From assembly GCA_011051855.1 (NCBI GenBank), contig DRKG01000467.1, positions 1 through 13,765 on the forward strand: 13,765 nucleotides of DNA. Reading direction: 5' to 3'. Position 1 is the first letter of the stretch. The number at the start of each line of letters is the position of its first letter. Positions 7,866 through 13,765 of this stretch are shown one piece after another. The notes under the pieces are model-generated. The model did no database searches. It worked only from the letters and a program-made list of their open reading frames with translations, and was not told where the DNA came from. Source of the stretch: a bacterium (GTDB lineage: Bacteria; Planctomycetota; UBA1135; UBA2386). Both the position numbers and the translations under genes were made by a program.

Positions 7866-9197
7866 ATGCAGAAGAACTGGCACCTCGACCGCCGCACCTT
7901 CCTGCGCGGTGCCGGCGTCGCCGCGGCCTTGCCGATGCTCGACGCGATGCGCGAGCTGGTTCCGAACGAACCCGTTCGGCGCTTGTGCTTCGTCTACTTC
8001 CCCAACGGCGCGGCGATGCCGGCCGAAGACGACGCGCGCTGGGGCAAATGGCGCTGGCAACCTCACGGCGAGGGCCGCGACTACCGCTTGACCGAGACCC
8101 TGCGGAGCCTCGCCCCGTGGCGCGCCCAGTCGACGTTCCTCGGCGGCCTGAGCCACCCGTTGTCGCGCAACCTGCTCGGCCACCTCGCGGGCGACACCTG
8201 GCTGACCGCCGGCGACCTGCGCGGCGACGTCTACAAGAACCGCGTGTCCGTCGACCAGGTCGCGGCTCGGCAGTTGCGGCGCTACACGCGCTATCCTTCG
8301 CTGGTGCTGTCGACCGACGGCGGCGTCGGCTACAAGTCGCGCTCCTCGACGCTGAGTTTCGACCACGCCGGCCGGCCGATCCCGAGCGAGCACCGGCAAC
8401 GGCTGATCTTCGAACGCTACTTCGCGCCCGGCGGCGGCCTACCGACCGACGAACGTCGACACCAGTTGCAACGCGGCCGGAAGGTCGTCGACCTGATCCT
8501 GGCGGACAGCAAACGCCTGCATCGGCGCCTCGGCCGCCGCGACCAACAGAAGCTCGCGCAGTACCTGCAATCCCTCGACGCGGTCGAGGAGCAGATCCGT
8601 CGCAACGAGGCGTGGCTCGACCGCCCCCTGCCGCCGTTCGACCGCGACCACGTCGACCTCGACGTCGCGCCCGACGTCGACCCAGCCGGCTACCTACGGG
8701 CGATGTACGACCTGATCGCGCTCGCGCTGCAACTCGACCTGACGCGCGTGGTCACGTTCATGACGGGCCGCGAGGACGGCATGGGCTTCGCCGACCAGTT
8801 CCCCAACCGCGCCCTCGGCATCAAGCGCGGCCATCACACGATCACGCACGACTCCCATGAAGGCCACTGGGAGCAATGGGGCCGCTACGACCGCTGGCAC
8901 GCACAGCAGTTCGCCCACTTCGTCAAGCGGCTGGCCGAGAGTGCCGACGAGCATGGTTCCTTGCTCGATCAGACCCAGGTGCTCTACGGATCGTGCTGCA
9001 GCACGACCCACAACGCGCGCAATCTGCCGCTGTTGCTGATCGGCGGATCCCGACTCGGCATCCGCCACGGCCACTTCCGCAAGTACGACGACGCGACGCC
9101 GTTCTGCAATCTGTTCGTCGGCATGCTCGAGGCCGCCGGCGTTGCCGTGGAGACCTTCGGCGACGCCACCGGCGGGATGCCGGAGCTGTTCGGCTGA
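7866..9197 (+). CDS. DUF1552 (HXXSHH) family protein with Tat signal
   Basis: The product has 443 residues, a normal length for the family. The start at 7866 is chosen because it gives a clean twin-arginine signal (D-R9-R10-T-F-L-R-G, then AGVAAALPML). An in-frame ATG at 7809 would add 19 residues and overlap the cytochrome gene. The body shows family features: RLCFVYFPNGAAMP near the N-terminus, a middle region rich in Arg and Asp, and the histidine cluster H323-H-T-I-T-H328-D-S-H331 followed by H334, which corresponds to the HXXSHH signature. A GSCCSTTHNARNLP segment and a C-terminal LFVGMLEAAGV follow. DUF1552 proteins resemble DUF1501 and the alkaline phosphatase/sulfatase fold; clustered His and Asp residues may bind metal, but no reaction is established. 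The Tat signal fits a protein folded, perhaps with cofactor, before export. It starts 19 bp after the PSD1 gene, so the two are probably co-transcribed and may form a functional pair. Confidence 0.93.
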   Translation: MQKNWHLDRRTFLRGAGVAAALPMLDAMRELVPNEPVRRLCFVYFPNGAAMPAEDDARWGKWRWQPHGEGRDYRLTETLRSLAPWRAQSTFLGGLSHPLSRNLLGHLAGDTWLTAGDLRGDVYKNRVSVDQVAARQLRRYTRYPSLVLSTDGGVGYKSRSSTLSFDHAGRPIPSEHRQRLIFERYFAPGGGLPTDERRHQLQRGRKVVDLILADSKRLHRRLGRRDQQKLAQYLQSLDAVEEQIRRNEAWLDRPLPPFDRDHVDLDVAPDVDPAGYLRAMYDLIALALQLDLTRVVTFMTGREDGMGFADQFPNRALGIKRGHHTITHDSHEGHWEQWGRYDRWHAQQFAHFVKRLAESADEHGSLLDQTQVLYGSCCSTTHNARNLPLLLIGGSRLGIRHGHFRKYDDATPFCNLFVGMLEAAGVAVETFGDATGGMPELFG

Positions 9198-9212
9198 CCC
9201 GCTGAAGCCGGC

Positions 9213-9228
9213 GCGAACGACTGTTCGC
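9213..9228. promoter_or_regulatory. Perfect palindrome GCGAAC-N4-GTTCGC between DUF1552 and the PLP enzyme gene
   Basis: In the 62-bp gap there is a perfect inverted repeat with 6-bp arms and a 4-nt centre (GACT), 31 bp before the aminotransferase ATG. It may be a small RNA hairpin without a T-tract, so a poor terminator, or a protein operator. The inner part CGAAC-N4-GTTCG has the shape of the LexA/DinR box known from Firmicutes and Actinobacteria. One palindrome in GC-rich DNA can arise by chance, so a role is only a suggestion. Confidence 0.3.
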
Positions 9229-9259
9229 CAAACCCCTCCCCATCAACGACAATGCCGCG

Positions 9260-10555
9260 ATGCTGACGCGCCGTGGATTCGTCGCCGCCTGTGCGGCTCC
9301 CCCGCTCGCCGCGGTCGCGGCCCCGGCCGCCTACCACCGGCTGCGTGAGGTACTGGCGGACGCAGCCCAGGACCCGCGCGGCCCGGCGTCGTTCGCGCGC
9401 GACGAGGACTTCTGGCGCGAGATCCAGATGGCGTTCCCGGTCGACCGCTCGCTGACCAATCTCAACAACGGCGGCGTCAGCCCGTCGCCGAGCGTGGTGC
9501 ACGACCAGTACGAACACCGCCTGCGGGTCAGCAACGACGCGCCGCCCTATCACATGTGGCGCGTGCTGGCGCCCAATCGCGAAACCGTGCGCACGCAGCT
9601 CGCCAACGCGGTCGGCTGCGATCGCGAGGAACTGGCGTTCACGCGCAATGCATCCGAAAGCCTGATGATCTGCCAGCACGGCATCGACCTCGTGGCCGGT
9701 GACGAGGTGTTGACCAGCGACCAAGACTACCCACGTATGCAGATGGCGTTCGAGCAGCGCCGCCGCCGCCACGGCATCGTCATCCGGCGGGTCGAGCTGC
9801 CGGTCCCGTGCGTCGACGACGACGACGTGGTGCGCCGCTTCGCCGCGGCGATCGGCGAACGCACGCGGCTGCTGCTGCTCAGCCACGTCATCAACCTGAC
9901 CGGTCAGGTGCTCCCGGTCGCGCGCGTGTGTGCCCTCGCCCGCGAACGCGGTGTGCGCACCATCGTCGACGGCGCGCACGCGATCGCGCACTTGCCGTTC
10001 GCCATCCGCGAACTCGGCTGTGACCACTACGGCAGTTCGCTGCACAAGTGGCTGTTCGCGCCGATCGGCACCGGCCTGCTCTACACCAAGAAGGAACGCA
10101 TCGCAGAGACCTGGCCCCTGCTGTCGGCGCGCCAGGACCAGGACGGCGACATCCGCAAGTTCGAGGAGATCGGCACGCACCCGGTCGCGCCGGCACTCGG
10201 CGTCGCCGAGGCGCTGGCGTTCCACCAGGGCCTCGGCGCCGAACGCAAGCTGGCCCGCTTGGTCTACCTGCGCGACCGCTGGATCGACGCACTGCGCGGC
10301 GATGCGCGCGTGCGGCTGCACACCGACCTGACCCCGGGGCGCGCCGGTGCGATCGCGACCGTGCAGATCGAAGGCGTGCCGAGCGCAGCCCTCGTCAAGC
10401 ACCTGTGGCAACGGCACCGCATCCTGACCGCGCTGATCGCCCACCCGCGCTTCGAAGGCGTGCGCGTGTCACCGAGCGTCTACACGACGCTTGCCGAGAT
10501 CGATCGCTTCGTCGAGGCAGTGCATGCAGTGCTGCGCGACGGTTTGCCCAGTTGA
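9260..10555 (+). CDS. Exported class V aminotransferase-fold PLP enzyme (isopenicillin-N epimerase-like)
   Basis: The product has 431 residues. The N-terminus MLTRRGFVAACAAPPLAAVA has a twin-arginine pair (R4-R5) and an Ala-rich hydrophobic stretch, suggesting Tat export. The mature part follows the class V fold-type I pattern: a substrate/PLP region LTNLNNGGVSPSP, FTRNASESL at the cofactor phosphate region, the PLP-ring Asp in D237-GAH240, and the Schiff-base Lys in SSLHK263-WLFAPIGTGLLY. The C-terminal small domain is complete to the stop. Annotated relatives are often called isopenicillin-N epimerase or cysteine-desulfurase-like, but no cluster for beta-lactam or Fe-S synthesis is present, so the substrate is unknown. 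If the signal works, the enzyme acts outside the cytoplasm with PLP loaded before transport, which is uncommon for this fold. It lies 62 bp after DUF1552 on the same strand and could share its transcript or use its own promoter. The ATG is the first in frame and precedes the signal, so the start is reasonable. Confidence 0.9.
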   Translation: MLTRRGFVAACAAPPLAAVAAPAAYHRLREVLADAAQDPRGPASFARDEDFWREIQMAFPVDRSLTNLNNGGVSPSPSVVHDQYEHRLRVSNDAPPYHMWRVLAPNRETVRTQLANAVGCDREELAFTRNASESLMICQHGIDLVAGDEVLTSDQDYPRMQMAFEQRRRRHGIVIRRVELPVPCVDDDDVVRRFAAAIGERTRLLLLSHVINLTGQVLPVARVCALARERGVRTIVDGAHAIAHLPFAIRELGCDHYGSSLHKWLFAPIGTGLLYTKKERIAETWPLLSARQDQDGDIRKFEEIGTHPVAPALGVAEALAFHQGLGAERKLARLVYLRDRWIDALRGDARVRLHTDLTPGRAGAIATVQIEGVPSAALVKHLWQRHRILTALIAHPRFEGVRVSPSVYTTLAEIDRFVEAVHAVLRDGLPS

Positions 10556-10582
10556 GTTGCCCAGTGGAGTTGCCCGGTTGCG
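10544..10582. repeat. Three tandem 13-bp repeats across the stop codon of the PLP enzyme gene
   Basis: Three adjacent 13-mers are present: TTGCCCAGTTGAG (10544-10556), TTGCCCAGTGGAG (10557-10569) and TTGCCCGGTTGCG (10570-10582). The second differs from the first at one position and the third at two. The TGA stop (10553-10555) lies inside the first unit, so the array begins in the last codons and runs into the gap. It looks like a local slippage or duplication product. No binding factor is evident. Confidence 0.7.
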
Positions 10583-10747
10583 TCGGCTTCTGCTACGCCG
10601 CCGAGCTGCGGCGAACCGCACGCCTCCACCGGTCGGCCCCGAGCGCGCCCGGCGGGCATTCCGGATCCTTGCACCTTCCTTGCGAGCCGGCGCACCCCTA
10701 TCCTGTTCGCCCCGCAAGGCCGGGGATCCGGCCGGCGGACGAGCATC
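10583..10747 (+). promoter_or_regulatory. gcvP: gcvP leader: weak -10 candidate and a GC-rich hairpin, no glycine riboswitch seen
   Basis: This gene-free stretch must hold the gcvP promoter if gcvP is a separate unit. TATCCT (10699-10704) is a plausible -10, but the sequence 17 bp upstream (TTCCTT, 10676-10681) is a poor -35, and a better TTGCAC (10669-10674) is too far away at 24 bp. A perfect inverted repeat GGCCGG-GGAT-CCGGCC (10718-10733) would form a stable hairpin ending 14 nt before the ATG. The overlapping CCCCG/CGGGG pair could form an alternative stem. The two conserved cores of a glycine riboswitch aptamer are not recognisable. Control through the hairpin is inference. Confidence 0.4.
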
Positions 10748-13630
<2,883 letters not shown>

Positions 13631-13639
13631 GCGCCCGCC

Positions 13640-13765
13640 CTACTGCCACGTCTGCAGGCCCTGCGCCACCGTCGGCGTCGGATCCCCCGACCACGTGAAC
13701 GGCGGGTTCTGGCCGAAGTCGCCCAGGTGCGCGAAGGTCGTCGCCCGGAAGGGCGGGTTCGCGAC
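13640..13765 (-). CDS. C-terminus of an unrecognised protein, convergent with gcvP
   Basis: The minus strand is open from the right edge to a TAG stop (13642-13640), giving 41 residues that end GDPTPTVAQGLQTWQ. Nearly every codon ends in G or C, as in the confirmed genes of this window, which supports real coding. The stop lies 9 bp from the gcvP stop, so the two genes converge with no room for a separate terminator. The fragment contains two NPPF motifs, some aromatic residues and no recognisable domain. I do not assign a family. The rest of the gene lies beyond the window. Confidence 0.6.
   Translation of the reverse strand, partial: VANPPFRATTFAHLGDFGQNPPFTWSGDPTPTVAQGLQTWQ

Noticed and set aside
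4415..7897. A 1,160-residue open frame on the minus strand opposite the PSD1 gene
   Set aside because: It is the mirror of a real gene in GC-rich DNA. The product is rich in Val, Arg, His and Gln with no domain, whereas the plus strand encodes a complete known family. The same holds for the 845-residue frame at 1339-3876 and the 619-residue frame at 10469-12328.
10556..10747. Glycine riboswitch upstream of gcvP
   Set aside because: I looked for the conserved aptamer cores and found only GC-rich sequence, a tandem repeat and a short hairpin.

Overview
The window is about 70% GC by eye and reads as chromosomal DNA of a Planctomycetota-like bacterium. The reasons are the family set and the codon habits. 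A Planctomycete-type cytochrome (PSD1 / DUF1587-1595-1592-1588-1585) sits next to a DUF1552 protein, a very large VCBS/ASPIC-UnbV lipoprotein and a CHRD protein. Genes are tightly packed, third codon positions are almost always G or C, and Shine-Dalgarno sequences are weak. The phylum is inferred from gene content; there is no rRNA here to prove it. Verrucomicrobia, Acidobacteria and myxobacteria also carry some of these families.

Layout. Positions 1-1251 (minus) hold the N-terminal 417 residues of a secreted three-CHRD-domain protein that runs off the left edge. About 1204/1276-10555 (plus) is a run of four co-directional genes whose products all carry export signals: a VCBS/FG-GAP lipoprotein with a central ASPIC/UnbV domain (to 4704), a PSD1-type c-type cytochrome protein (4712-7846, 7 bp gap), a Tat-signal DUF1552 protein (7866-9197, 19 bp gap) and a Tat-like class V aminotransferase-fold PLP enzyme (9260-10555, 62 bp gap). 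A 192-bp gap with a tandem 13-bp repeat and a hairpin follows. Then comes gcvP (10748-13630), the full-length glycine decarboxylase P-protein, as an apparently separate unit. The last 126 bases hold the C-terminus of an unrecognised protein on the minus strand, convergent with gcvP.

How the genes may work together. The spacing suggests one transcription unit for the VCBS lipoprotein, the PSD1 cytochrome and DUF1552, with the PLP enzyme probably joined. PSD1 and DUF1552 genes commonly occur as neighbours in these phyla, but the reaction they carry out is not established. All four products are predicted to leave the cytoplasm, so this looks like a cell-envelope or extracellular module: a Ca-binding propeller scaffold, a two-CxxCH haem protein, a Tat-exported partner and a Tat-exported PLP enzyme. 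This module is the best candidate for an undescribed system in the window. gcvP is ordinary central one-carbon metabolism and is probably unrelated. No mobile element, CRISPR array, tRNA or rRNA was seen.
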